Below are positions 1 through 7,902 of a stretch of DNA of 21,822 bases, one piece after another. The notes under the pieces were generated by a model, which was given only the letters and a program-made list of their open reading frames with translations, ran no database searches and was not told where the DNA came from. A program made the position numbers and the translations under genes. Source of the stretch: an uncultured Clostridia bacterium (GTDB taxonomy: Bacteria; Bacillota; Clostridia; Lachnospirales; Lachnospiraceae); NCBI GenBank assembly GCA_947304065.1, contig CAMZAI010000015.1, positions 1-21,822 on the forward strand, in the 5' to 3' direction. Position 1 is the stretch's first letter. Each line of letters starts with the position of its first letter.

Positions 1-94
1 AAACTAATCAAAAAAATACTATTTTTGCCAAAATGTTGCTATTACACGTATAAAAGGAAGTCTTGCTTCGAAAACACCTCAGCAAGACAGTTGA

Positions 95-115
95 GCAGCT
101 TCGCTGCATTTTTTT
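95..115 (+). terminator. Weak intrinsic terminator-like hairpin, left edge
   Basis: A 5-bp stem GCAGC/GCTGC with a TTC loop (95-107) is followed by A and seven T (109-115) on the plus strand. The stem is short, so strength is uncertain. No gene precedes it inside the window, so it would serve a plus-strand gene lying to the left. In B. subtilis rpsT lies beyond holA, which would fit, but it cannot be seen here. Confidence 0.4.
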
Positions 116-149
116 AGAAAAAGCGCGTTGAAGCATCGCTGCTTTTTCT
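116..149. terminator. Second hairpin, A-tract/T-tract type, possibly bidirectional terminator
   Basis: AGAAAAAGC (116-124) pairs with GCTTTTTCT (141-149), and an inner GCG/CGC pairing (125-127 with 137-139) leaves one bulged base. The A-rich 5' arm and T-rich 3' arm are typical of a bidirectional terminator. It sits directly behind the hairpin at 95-115 and repeats its TCGCTGC word before the T-run. It faces the terminator of the minus-strand tRNA-Ser, as expected between convergent units. Confidence 0.5.
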
Positions 150-153
150 GAAC

Positions 154-189
154 AAAAAAATGTGCGCCTCCGTATAAACGGAGACGCAC
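154..189 (-). terminator. Rho-independent terminator after tRNA-Ser
   Basis: Read on the minus strand, a stem of about 11-12 bp (AGTGCGTCTCCGT against ACGGAGGCGCAC) closes a TTAT loop. It is followed by A and a run of seven T. It begins five bases after the tRNA 3' end and is one of the clearest terminators in the window. It would end transcription of the tRNA and any read-through from holA. Confidence 0.9.
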
Positions 190-194
190 TCAAC

Positions 195-280
195 CGGAGT
201 GGGTGGGATTCGAACCCACGAGACGTTGCCGCCTACCTGATTTCGAGTCAGGGCCGTTATGACCACTTCGATACCACTCC
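195..280 (-). tRNA. tRNA-Ser, anticodon CGA
   Basis: On the minus strand the acceptor arms GGAGTGG (280-274) and CCACTCC (202-196) pair fully and are followed by discriminator G at 195. The anticodon arm is CCTGA-CTCGAAA-TCAGG, with CGA as the anticodon, reading UCG serine codons. The T arm is GTGGG-TTCGAAT-CCCAC. A long variable arm of about 16 nt separates anticodon and T arms, as expected of a class II tRNA-Ser. The 3' CCA is not encoded. A candidate promoter lies about 75 nt upstream and a strong terminator follows at once. Confidence 0.96.
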
Positions 281-353
281 AAAACATATAAAACTGCGAT
301 GCGTTATGCGGGCCCCGTCGGTCAGGCGAAGCTTTTTCGCAGCCACAAACGTG

Positions 354-382
354 ATTATATTACAGTGCGGACAAATTTGCAA
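354..382 (-). promoter_or_regulatory. Candidate sigma-A promoter for tRNA-Ser, spanning the holA stop
   Basis: On the minus strand TTGCAA (382-377), a 17-bp spacer and TATAAT (359-354) form a promoter whose elements straddle the holA stop codon at 360-362. Expected start is near 347, leaving a leader of about 67 nt before the mature tRNA 5' end at 280. It gives the tRNA its own transcription although it could also be read from the operon. Confidence 0.65.
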
Positions 383-1343
383 GCAAAATTTCCATTCCTG
401 CGGAATCAGCTATATCGCCCGTCTTTATAAGGTTCTCCGTCTCAGTGCAGAGCTCGATCGCACGAATTATTTTCGAAGAAGGAAAATCCTTCAGCTTTGC
501 CTTTTCTTTCTTGAACAGCCAGTCCGGCATTTTAAGTTCGGCTGCGGCCTCGGTCACGGATCTGCCGCGGTTCAGCTCGTCGCGTATCCCGAGCAGTTTC
601 AGATATCTCGCAACGATAAATCTCAGGATTCCCAGCGGCTGCTCACGGAGACTGATCAGATCATGATAGATCCTGAGTGCCCCCTTAAAATTCCCGGTCA
701 TCAGCATATCGACGATGTCGAATATCTTGTTCTCTATCTGCATCGAGCATATTGCGTCAATATCTGCGCGTCTGACCGTATCGGAGCTGCCCGTATAATC
801 GATCAGCTTGTCCAGCTCGGTCGATACGTTGTATAGGTCTCCTCCGACGCCGTTTACGAAATATACACAGTCATCCTTAGAGATGCGCTTCCCTGCCTTG
901 CCGAGATATCCCGCGCAGAACTCGACAGCCTGCTCGGGCGTGGGCGTAGTGAATTCACATATATAACCGCCCTCTTTTATCGCCTTGTAAAGCTTTGTCT
1001 TTTTATCAGCCGAATGTTCGACCATGATAAGGACTGTGGTGTCCGGTATCTGCGGTATAAACGCATCAAAGCCCGAATCTCCGCCGAACAGTCCCGAATT
1101 CTCGACTATCACCAGTCTCCTGTCCGCAAAGAAAGGAAGCGTCTGGCATATCTCCTTAAGTTCGTTCACATCGTAGCCCGAACTGCCGTCAAACGCGGAG
1201 AAATTCACATCCGAGCCGTCGTCCCCGAGCACGGCCTTTTTGAGCGAAGCTACACAGCGCCTGAGAAGATAGAATTCATCGCCGTACAGGAGATAGACTC
1301 TCTTATATTTACCGCTTACTATGTCCGCCTTGATATTCTTCAT
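360..1343 (-). CDS. holA: DNA polymerase III subunit delta (clamp loader)
   Basis: Predicted 327-residue delta subunit of the replicative clamp loader, which opens the beta sliding clamp. The N-terminus carries the family pattern of a short helix followed by VYLLYGDEFYLLRR (about 16-29), then NFSAFDG and the stretch LPFFADRRLVIVEN (about 69-82), all typical of HolA. The C-terminal half is helical, as in the family, and length is normal. The ATG overlaps the end of psd by 35 bp. That start is kept because the first residues already align with the family, and GAGAGG lies about ten bases upstream. It is the last protein gene of the comEA-comEC-pssA-psd series. B. subtilis also carries holA just downstream of comEC, which supports the call. 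Confidence 0.93.
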   Translation of the reverse strand: MKNIKADIVSGKYKRVYLLYGDEFYLLRRCVASLKKAVLGDDGSDVNFSAFDGSSGYDVNELKEICQTLPFFADRRLVIVENSGLFGGDSGFDAFIPQIPDTTVLIMVEHSADKKTKLYKAIKEGGYICEFTTPTPEQAVEFCAGYLGKAGKRISKDDCVYFVNGVGGDLYNVSTELDKLIDYTGSSDTVRRADIDAICSMQIENKIFDIVDMLMTGNFKGALRIYHDLISLREQPLGILRFIVARYLKLLGIRDELNRGRSVTEAAAELKMPDWLFKKEKAKLKDFPSSKIIRAIELCTETENLIKTGDIADSAGMEILLANLSAL

Positions 1344-2208
1344 TGAAGCCGATCCTCTCTCCGAGTTTTACGACTGTTTCGATGCCTTCCGCAGAGTTCG
1401 CGATCAGATCCTCATCCGGAGTAAAGCATTCCTTCTTGAGCAAAAGCACGATCGTCGAGCCGCCGAACTCAAAGCGTCCTTTCTCGGTACCGCGCTTAAC
1501 TGCGCGCGCTCCGTGCAGATTCACTATCCTGCCCACACACATCGCACCGATCTCCATCTGCACGATACGTCCGAAATGCAGTGAATCAAGAGTGGTATAC
1601 TCTCTCTGGTTCTCGCGGAAAACGCGTATCCGTTCGGTAGCCGTGGGACTCACCGTATGCAGTACTCCCGGTATAAAACAGTTGTCGGTCTTGTGTCCGT
1701 CGTCCGGATAGCAATAATGATGATAATCGTCCGCAGTAAGTCTTAATACTATCGCCCAGCCGCCCTTAAATTCTTCCGCGAGCTCATCGTTGCGGAGGAG
1801 TGAGGAAACCGTGTATTTTACGCCCTTTATGTTCAGCACCAGATCGTCGTCGATCGAAGCCACTGTCACCTTTCCGTCGCACGGAGAAGCAAGCAGCCTG
1901 TGGTCGCGCTCTACGGGGCGCTTTCCGGGCTTTAATTCTCTGATGAAGAAATCGTTGAACGACGGATATCTGCAGGGAACGCAGTCCTTAAGGCTTATAT
2001 TGCTCTTTTTGATGAATCCGTCGATCATAAGAGCCGATACCGGACTCTTTAAGAATGCGCGTACAAGGTTCGAAAAAGCGGGTCTGATCAGAATATTCAG
2101 CGCCAGCCTTCCGGGTACGGTATTATATGCAAATTCAAGAAATCCGGAGGGTGTTGCGTCTCCGGATATGATATTTCCAAGTCTGTCTTTATATATTGCG
2201 TTACTCAT
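1309..2208 (-). CDS. psd: Phosphatidylserine decarboxylase
   Basis: Converts phosphatidylserine to phosphatidylethanolamine at the membrane, using a pyruvoyl group made by self-cleavage. The 299-residue proenzyme shows YPSFNDFFIRELKPG (81-95), LASPCDGKV (106-114, conserved Asp111), the His-containing segment TADDYHHYCYPDDG (158-171), VLHTVSP (182-188) and the cleavage motif FGGST with Ser251 (248-252). The FGGST form, rather than LGST, matches the clostridial type II enzymes. GGAGG sits seven bases before the ATG. It follows pssA by 34 bp, so the two consecutive steps from CDP-diacylglycerol to phosphatidylethanolamine are encoded together. Its 3' end overlaps holA by 35 bp. Confidence 0.94.
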   Translation of the reverse strand: MSNAIYKDRLGNIISGDATPSGFLEFAYNTVPGRLALNILIRPAFSNLVRAFLKSPVSALMIDGFIKKSNISLKDCVPCRYPSFNDFFIRELKPGKRPVERDHRLLASPCDGKVTVASIDDDLVLNIKGVKYTVSSLLRNDELAEEFKGGWAIVLRLTADDYHHYCYPDDGHKTDNCFIPGVLHTVSPTATERIRVFRENQREYTTLDSLHFGRIVQMEIGAMCVGRIVNLHGARAVKRGTEKGRFEFGGSTIVLLLKKECFTPDEDLIANSAEGIETVVKLGERIGFNEEYQGGHSKR

Positions 2209-2242
2209 AAAACATCCTCCGCTGCAATGCGACGTACAGTCC

Positions 2243-2893
2243 TTACAGCTTTATCATGCAAACGCCGACAAATACTGCTATCGCAGCCAAAGCGACAGGT
2301 ATAAGCTTCTTTCCGTGAACCTTCGGCATCTTAAAATCAAGCAGGAAAAGGAACGCGGTAAGAGCCTCGGAAACCAGCATGATGATCACAAAGGTCGTAC
2401 CTTCGACCGCATATCTGGTCAGGAAGAACAGCGGAAGGATCCAGGTAACGTTGGTCACCGGAAGGCCCCTGTAATACTTACGGAGCTTCGTGCCCTCGGT
2501 CTTCTGTCTGTCTTCCTCGGAAACGTTAAAGAAAGCAAGTCTGATAACAGCCGCCAGCATCAGCATAACTCCGAGCACGAACGCGATCCTGTGAAGAACG
2601 GTCGAATCGGGCGCCTGATACTTCGCGATAAAATAATAGATGATTGCCGGCTGTACACCGAAGCTCACACAGTCACAGAGCGAATCGATCTGGATACCGA
2701 ACTTTCTCTCGGTATCCGTACGGTCCTTTTTCGTACGTGAAACAGGTCCGTCAAGCATATCGCAGAGACCTGAGAACATGAAGAAAAAGATACCGGTCTT
2801 CAAGTCTCCCTGCGAGCATAAATACATGCCCAGAGCCGCCGAAACTACGCTCAGATAAGTGATGATAACGGTGTAATTATAGAATCCAATCAT
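2243..2893 (-). CDS. pssA: CDP-diacylglycerol-serine O-phosphatidyltransferase
   Basis: Membrane enzyme that joins CDP-diacylglycerol and L-serine to give phosphatidylserine, the substrate of the psd product next door. The CDP-alcohol phosphatidyltransferase signature is visible: DMLDGPVSR (45-53) followed by GIQIDSLCD (66-74), giving the four aspartates Asp45, Asp48, Asp70 and Asp74. Several hydrophobic helices follow, including two near the C-terminus. The chosen ATG at 2893 gives 216 residues and has GGAGG nine bases upstream. A longer reading to 2959 would cross the promoter at 2927-2955 and has no RBS. The conserved Ala of the DGxxAR motif is Ser here. The substrate is inferred from the neighbour psd. 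Confidence 0.92.
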   Translation of the reverse strand: MIGFYNYTVIITYLSVVSAALGMYLCSQGDLKTGIFFFMFSGLCDMLDGPVSRTKKDRTDTERKFGIQIDSLCDCVSFGVQPAIIYYFIAKYQAPDSTVLHRIAFVLGVMLMLAAVIRLAFFNVSEEDRQKTEGTKLRKYYRGLPVTNVTWILPLFFLTRYAVEGTTFVIIMLVSEALTAFLFLLDFKMPKVHGKKLIPVALAAIAVFVGVCMIKL

Positions 2894-2926
2894 ATGAAAA
2901 TGCCTCCAAAATCCGTAACCTATAAA

Positions 2927-2955
2927 ATTATAAAATAATACGGACCGATTGTAAA
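2927..2955 (-). promoter_or_regulatory. Sigma-A promoter for pssA-psd-holA
   Basis: On the minus strand TTTACA (2955-2950), 17 bp, then a perfect TATAAT (2932-2927). Expected start is near 2920, about 27 nt before the pssA ATG. It lies in the 91-bp gap after comEC. No terminator separates comEC from it, so pssA-psd-holA may be read both from here and from the competence operon. Confidence 0.8.
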
Positions 2956-2984
2956 GCACATATCAATACCGGTCAGATCGATTT

Positions 2985-5450
2985 TCAGGGCAGCGGTATC
3001 CTGCGCCTTTTGCCGTACTCTTCTACCTTTATTCTGTCCGCGTAATCAATTATAACGGCACCCGAATCGGCTGTACAGAAGACATCGCTCAGAACTTTGG
3101 TAAGCCTCTCGAGCGTCAGGGGATTGGGATGGCCGTAGGTATTGTATTTATAGCATGAAATGACTGTGATCCCGGGCAAAAATGCATCAAGCAGATCAGA
3201 CGAAGTTGAATATTTTGAGCCGTGATGCGCGCATTTGAGTATTGAAAATGCAGCCTGTGTCTCAGGGAGTCTGTCTGCATACAGTTTTTCGCTCTCAAAG
3301 CCCGAATCTCCGGTCAGCAGCAGGCGCATATCACCGTATCCGAGAAGCGCCACCACCGATCCGGAATTTGCATCCGAATACCTGCGTCCCGCTTCGGGAG
3401 CGAGTATCTTTACCGAAAGCTTATCGTCTGACATGATGCCGTAAGCACTGCCAATAAGCACCTCTCCCGCGCACACGAATCTTATTTCCGTTCCCTTCTC
3501 CCGGGCTAATGAAAGCAGCTCACAATCGGGTTCAATATTAGTTCCTACCACCAGCTCGCCGATCTGCGGATATCCGGTCTCCAACATCTCTTTAACCGCG
3601 CTGATATGATCCTTGTCCATGTGGGATATCAGAACATGATCGAGCTTAGTTATCCCGCGTGATCTTAAGAACGGGATCACCCTGTATTTCCCGACATCGG
3701 AGACATTGCTCGAACCTGCGTCCATCAGGAGATTCTCGCCGCCGGCCTCGGCGTAGATCGCATCTCCCTGTCCCACGTCAAGGAATACTGCCTGCAGGCC
3801 GCTTGCAGGAGGTCTCACAAAGATCACGGCGCAGCCCGCAAGTATCAAAAACAGAGGCAGATTCCGCCTGCGCTCGTACGGTCTGCGCTTTTTCCTATAA
3901 TGCCGACGCTTCTTCGGATCAAAACTGTGCTGCTTCAGATACGGTCTTCGGATCATCAGCATCACAAAGAGTGCGAGCAGCGCATAATATGCAGCCGTTG
4001 CGGCCGTTTCGGGAATTCCGGTCACAGGCCTTATGTACGGGATGCTTCTCTCCTTCTCACAGATCGCGGTATAAAGTCTTAAGATGTAATACACCGGCCC
4101 GGCGACCGGTGCGAAACCCGTCGCAGCCGCAATATATCCCGCAGGGAGCAGGATCGACATCATCGGAAGTATCAGGATATTTATCGGGACCGAAAGCAGA
4201 TTTACACAGAAATAAGCGGAAAGCGTCGCAGGCAGAGTGAATATCCACACAAAAGTGCTCATGAGCAGTGATTTCCCTATGACATGCTTTATATCCCAGA
4301 CCCTTACTACTTCCTGAGCGGCAAATATCCCGATCACGGCGAGGAACGAGAGCCTGAATCCGGAATCATAGATATAGAGAGGTTGGATAAATATCAGTAT
4401 CATTGCCGCCGCGCCCGCTGTATTTAAAAGATCATACCGTTTTCCGAGCATCTTTGAGATCAGCATGACGGTCAGCATGATCACGGCTCTGGCCGTAGAG
4501 ACAGAACCTCCGGTAAGGATTAGATAGCCGTACATTATTATCAGCGTAACGGCAATGCTCAGTTTCATGCGTGAGAAAAGCCTGTTGAGGATCCTGTAAA
4601 TGCCGAGTCCCAGCAAAGATACATGAAGTGATGAGATTGAGAGAATGTGGGCTATGCCGCCTTCGGAATACAGATCTTTGATGTCTGTATCAAGCATACC
4701 GCGGTCGCCCGTAAGTATTGAATTTAAGACCGAACCTTCCTCTTCCGGAAGGATCTTGAAGATATTTTCGGAAAGATGAGTCCTGATGTGATATAGAAAA
4801 GATCTGACCGAATGTCCGCTGAATGGCACCGTATGAGCCTCAGTGGCGTTAAATCGGGCCCTCAGCCTTCTTATGCGGTAATACATATCCGAATCGAACT
4901 GACCGGGATTTGTGGCCTTTTCGAAGGGATAAATGCGTCCTTTTGCCGATATACGGTCTCCCGGCTCCGGAGCGGGCTCCGTTTCCGAAGAAACGCTCAG
5001 CAATATGCCGTCCGCATTGTAGTTTTTCCCGCGTATGGTGACCACCGCGTCTTTCAGCGTGATGCGGTATCCGTCCGGCCTGACTGATATATAATCCGCA
5101 GTTCCCGAAACACTGCCGTCCGTTCCCTTTACCAGAACGCTGTCGAGCCCGCATCCTCCCGCCTCCTCGGCGATCCGCATAAAGCCCGAAACCGCGAAAA
5201 CAAATGTCAGCAGCCACACCGTCGACAGATAAATCCTGCCTTTCGGCCTGCTCTTTACGATATGCACGATGCCGGCAAAAAAAGCGGCCGTCAGCGCAAA
5301 TATCAACGGGAATACCGTTCCCGCCCTGCCGTCGTAAAAGACCGCATAGCCGCCCGCTGCGGCCCCTGTGACCGCTGCGGCGCCCCAGAGCGCAGCCGGC
5401 CTGCACAAAAGCTTTTCAAAATCACTCACCGGCTTCGCCCGCCCTTTCAC
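2985..5450 (-). CDS. comEC: ComEC/Rec2-type DNA uptake channel protein
   Basis: Predicted 821-residue membrane channel thought to carry single-stranded DNA into the cytoplasm during transformation. Order of parts: N-terminal membrane helices (about 20-95), an OB-like extracellular segment with GDRISAKGRIYPFEKATNPGQFD (164-186), the competence domain with many helices (about 225-500) including HILSISSLHVSLL (268-280), and a C-terminal metallo-beta-lactamase domain. That last domain shows FLDVGQGDA (556-564), SHMDKDH (609-615), LLTGD (711-715) and AHHGS (741-745). Length is at the upper end for the family. A very basic linker (511-530) joins the two halves. The start is GTG at 5450, overlapping the GerMN gene by 29 bp. 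A second GTG at 5429 is an alternative, since neither has a strong RBS. Confidence 0.93.
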   Translation of the reverse strand: MKGRAKPVSDFEKLLCRPAALWGAAAVTGAAAGGYAVFYDGRAGTVFPLIFALTAAFFAGIVHIVKSRPKGRIYLSTVWLLTFVFAVSGFMRIAEEAGGCGLDSVLVKGTDGSVSGTADYISVRPDGYRITLKDAVVTIRGKNYNADGILLSVSSETEPAPEPGDRISAKGRIYPFEKATNPGQFDSDMYYRIRRLRARFNATEAHTVPFSGHSVRSFLYHIRTHLSENIFKILPEEEGSVLNSILTGDRGMLDTDIKDLYSEGGIAHILSISSLHVSLLGLGIYRILNRLFSRMKLSIAVTLIIMYGYLILTGGSVSTARAVIMLTVMLISKMLGKRYDLLNTAGAAAMILIFIQPLYIYDSGFRLSFLAVIGIFAAQEVVRVWDIKHVIGKSLLMSTFVWIFTLPATLSAYFCVNLLSVPINILILPMMSILLPAGYIAAATGFAPVAGPVYYILRLYTAICEKERSIPYIRPVTGIPETAATAAYYALLALFVMLMIRRPYLKQHSFDPKKRRHYRKKRRPYERRRNLPLFLILAGCAVIFVRPPASGLQAVFLDVGQGDAIYAEAGGENLLMDAGSSNVSDVGKYRVIPFLRSRGITKLDHVLISHMDKDHISAVKEMLETGYPQIGELVVGTNIEPDCELLSLAREKGTEIRFVCAGEVLIGSAYGIMSDDKLSVKILAPEAGRRYSDANSGSVVALLGYGDMRLLLTGDSGFESEKLYADRLPETQAAFSILKCAHHGSKYSTSSDLLDAFLPGITVISCYKYNTYGHPNPLTLERLTKVLSDVFCTADSGAVIIDYADRIKVEEYGKRRRIPLP

Positions 5451-6384
5451 TGTCCGTCAGATCGGGACGTCTCTCGAGGAAGCCGTCGATCGGTACTGTG
5501 CCGTATGCCTTGACAGACTCCGAATCGACCGTGATCCTGACTTTATTGACCGCGGTGAACTCCGTGAGCGTATTAACAAGACTGTATACGCTTACCTCGT
5601 CCGTCACGCCTTCCATGCCATTTAAAAACTCTTCGGACATATCTACATAGCAGATGCCGTCGCGCACAAGTATCTTGTTGAGCTTTGTATCCGCAGGAAG
5701 CGTCGCCCTGTAATCGCTCGTCTCAAAAGCAGGACCGCCTATCAGCTGCTCGATCGCCAGCTCTTCCTGCGATCTCGTACCGTTGCTCTCGATCAGCAGG
5801 CGCACGGAAGAAAGCGTGCTGCCGTCACCGGCCGCATAAAAAACGGTCAGCAGTACGGTCTGTCTGAACGATACGTCCTCTCCGGTATTGTCGATAAAAT
5901 CTTCTCCCTCCATCACGCCGGCCATCATATCTCCGTTAAGTATGAGCGGCCGGCCGTCGATCAGGAACTCGACTCCGTCTACGCCTTCAAGCCCGCAGAG
6001 CGTTTTTACCACGCCCGCCCTGCAGAATATCTCCTGAAGGGTCTCCATGGCGGCGTAACTCTCCGAGAAATCCAGAACAAGCTGCCCTTCCTGCCCGAAA
6101 TAATAGTTCTGTATCTTGACCGTATCGGGAACTATCTTGTTGTATACGGTGCTCTCGGGCGTGCTTTTCAGTCGCTCGAGAACCTCATATATCCTGGCTT
6201 CGAGATCGGCTGCCTTCGGCACATAGTACTCCCAGGTAAGCTCGGAATAGCCCATATCGGTCCTGTATATCCGCACCGAATTCTCAGGAACATATTCCTG
6301 AGATCCCGAATCACAGGCTCCGCATACCAGTGCCGCAAATATAAAAACGGCCGCGAGCAGAAGCCCTTTCAAACGTTTTGTCAT
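5422..6384 (-). CDS. Two-GerMN-domain lipoprotein, partner of the adjacent two-component system
   Basis: Predicted 320-residue secreted lipoprotein. A signal peptide with a basic start and hydrophobic core (8-20) leads to Cys24 in the context CGAC, an acceptable though imperfect lipobox, followed by DSGSQ. Two GerMN-like repeats follow. The first (about 36-150) has the pattern VPDTVKIQNYYFGQEGQLVLDFS. The second (about 175-305) has LPADTKLNKILVRDGICYVDMS. GerMN domains occur in spore germination protein GerM and in actinobacterial LpqB. It begins directly at the stop codon of the histidine kinase gene, with GGAGG five bases before the ATG, so the two are translated together. A role as sensory accessory to that kinase is inferred from position only. 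Confidence 0.82.
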   Translation of the reverse strand: MTKRLKGLLLAAVFIFAALVCGACDSGSQEYVPENSVRIYRTDMGYSELTWEYYVPKAADLEARIYEVLERLKSTPESTVYNKIVPDTVKIQNYYFGQEGQLVLDFSESYAAMETLQEIFCRAGVVKTLCGLEGVDGVEFLIDGRPLILNGDMMAGVMEGEDFIDNTGEDVSFRQTVLLTVFYAAGDGSTLSSVRLLIESNGTRSQEELAIEQLIGGPAFETSDYRATLPADTKLNKILVRDGICYVDMSEEFLNGMEGVTDEVSVYSLVNTLTEFTAVNKVRITVDSESVKAYGTVPIDGFLERRPDLTDSERAGEAGE

Positions 6385-7902
6385 TTAAACCTCCGGTATA
6401 TAACTCAAAGGGATCTTGATCGTAAAGGTCGAGCCCTCTCCCTCGGTGCTCTCTACTTTGATAGATCCGTGATGCATTTTTACTACGCTTCTCGTGATCG
6501 CGAGACCGAGACCTGTTCCTCCGGTCTGCCTCGAACGCATCTTGTCGACGCGGTAGAAACGGTCGAATATCCGCTCAAGCGCAGCCTTCGGAATGCCTAT
6601 TCCGGTATCCGAGACCGTGATCATGAAGAATTTGTGGTCGGAGTTCAGCGATATGGTCACCGAACCGCCTTCTTTGTTGTATTTAATGCCATTTTCGACC
6701 AGGTTTGTGATCGCGAGAGTCAGTTTAACCTCATCTACCTCGGCAAGTATCTCTCTGTAGCTCTCGAAAATGATCTCGACATTCGCTGCCTGTGCAATAG
6801 GCTTGATCCTCCTGATAACGAGGTCAAGCAGCTCATTTATATTGACCGAAGCTATATGCATGTCGCCCGACTTGCGGTCCAGCTTTACCAGCGCCAGAAG
6901 GTCGTTTATGATCTTGTTCTCGCGGTCTACCTCGGCGTTGATATCGGTCATGAACTCGCGGTAAAGCTCCACGGGCGCGTCCTGCTGCTCGATAAGCGAG
7001 TCCGAAAGGACTTTCATCGAAGTAAGCGGCGTCTTCAGCTCATGCGATACGTTCGAAACAAACTCCTGACGCGACTCCTCGATGGACGCCATACGCCCGA
7101 GCATCTTGTTGTAGGAATCGGAAATATCGTCCATTTCGGAGAAACCGCTGATGTGCATCTCTTCTTCGGGGCCGCCGTCATATGTATTGTTGAGCGACTG
7201 ATTGATCTTCAGAAGCGGACGCGTAATGCCCTTTGCCGCGAAAATGCCGAGCAGCAGCACGATCAGCGACAATATCCCGCCCGAAAACAGCTGGATATTG
7301 CGCAGCCTTACGCTCGAAGCGACGCAGTCCTGCGTGGAAAACGATATGATAAGAACGCCCTGGACAAGACTGTTCACGGAGTAATTCGACGCGGACTGTG
7401 CGGGACTGTTTGAGAGCATGGAAATATCGCGTATCGGAAGACACATCTCGATGCGGTTCTCCCTTTTGTCGCGGTATTCGTTTGAATTGCCTTTAAGGGC
7501 TCCGATAGCTTCGGAAGAAACGATGGTCTTGCCCTCTTCGAAATGATATGAATCGTAGATAACTGTGAGTCTGGAGTTCGTGACGATTATCCTTCCGTCA
7601 TAGAGCGACGAAACGAGCTCCAGCTCCTTATTGATGTCAGTGGACTGCGTGGGAGACGCGGTGTAGACATTTGATACCATTTTGGTAATGAGTTTGTCCG
7701 CATAATCGATCACCTGGGATTTCCTCGACTCGATCGCCAGATTCTTCGACGCTATAAAAGAGATTATGCAGACAATGCAGCCGATCCCGCAGGAAACGGC
7801 CGCAACGATCAGAAACACGCGCAGGCGCATGCTTCTGAAGAAATTCTTTATTCTGGTCTTAGTGATGGAAGTAGTATCCGATACCCCATTTGGTGTGAAC
7901 AT
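6385..7902 (-). CDS. Membrane sensor histidine kinase (HAMP-HisKA-HATPase)
   Basis: 505-residue transmitter that would phosphorylate the response regulator encoded just upstream. Parts: transmembrane helix 1 (about 28-51), an extracytoplasmic sensor region of about 145 residues (52-200), helix 2 (about 203-224), a HAMP linker (about 225-275), the H-box FVSNVSHELKTPLTSMKVL with phospho-acceptor His287, the N-box NLVENGIKYN (400-409), DTGIGIP (432-438), FDRFYRVDK (446-454) and GGTGLGLAI (461-469). The layout is close to PhoR/WalK kinases but no PAS domain is obvious in the cytoplasmic part. The ATG lies 44 bp inside the regulator gene with GGAGAG upstream. A start at Met25 is possible but would leave little before helix 1. 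The ligand is unknown. Confidence 0.92.
   Translation of the reverse strand: MFTPNGVSDTTSITKTRIKNFFRSMRLRVFLIVAAVSCGIGCIVCIISFIASKNLAIESRKSQVIDYADKLITKMVSNVYTASPTQSTDINKELELVSSLYDGRIIVTNSRLTVIYDSYHFEEGKTIVSSEAIGALKGNSNEYRDKRENRIEMCLPIRDISMLSNSPAQSASNYSVNSLVQGVLIISFSTQDCVASSVRLRNIQLFSGGILSLIVLLLGIFAAKGITRPLLKINQSLNNTYDGGPEEEMHISGFSEMDDISDSYNKMLGRMASIEESRQEFVSNVSHELKTPLTSMKVLSDSLIEQQDAPVELYREFMTDINAEVDRENKIINDLLALVKLDRKSGDMHIASVNINELLDLVIRRIKPIAQAANVEIIFESYREILAEVDEVKLTLAITNLVENGIKYNKEGGSVTISLNSDHKFFMITVSDTGIGIPKAALERIFDRFYRVDKMRSRQTGGTGLGLAITRSVVKMHHGSIKVESTEGEGSTFTIKIPLSYIPEV

Noticed and set aside
1309..1343. Frameshift between psd and holA
   Set aside because: Both proteins are complete with intact family ends; a 35-bp overlap in a tight operon is sufficient explanation.
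1790..2740. 316-codon plus-strand frame crossing psd and pssA
   Set aside because: Runs opposite two genes with catalytic motifs and across their spacer; no domain or promoter.
2894..2959. Longer pssA start at 2959
   Set aside because: It would translate the consensus -10 box and spacer, has no RBS, and the ATG at 2893 has GGAGG at proper distance.
6469..7413. 314-codon open frame opposite the sensor kinase
   Set aside because: Antisense to clear HAMP, HisKA and HATPase motifs, with no RBS and no family resemblance.
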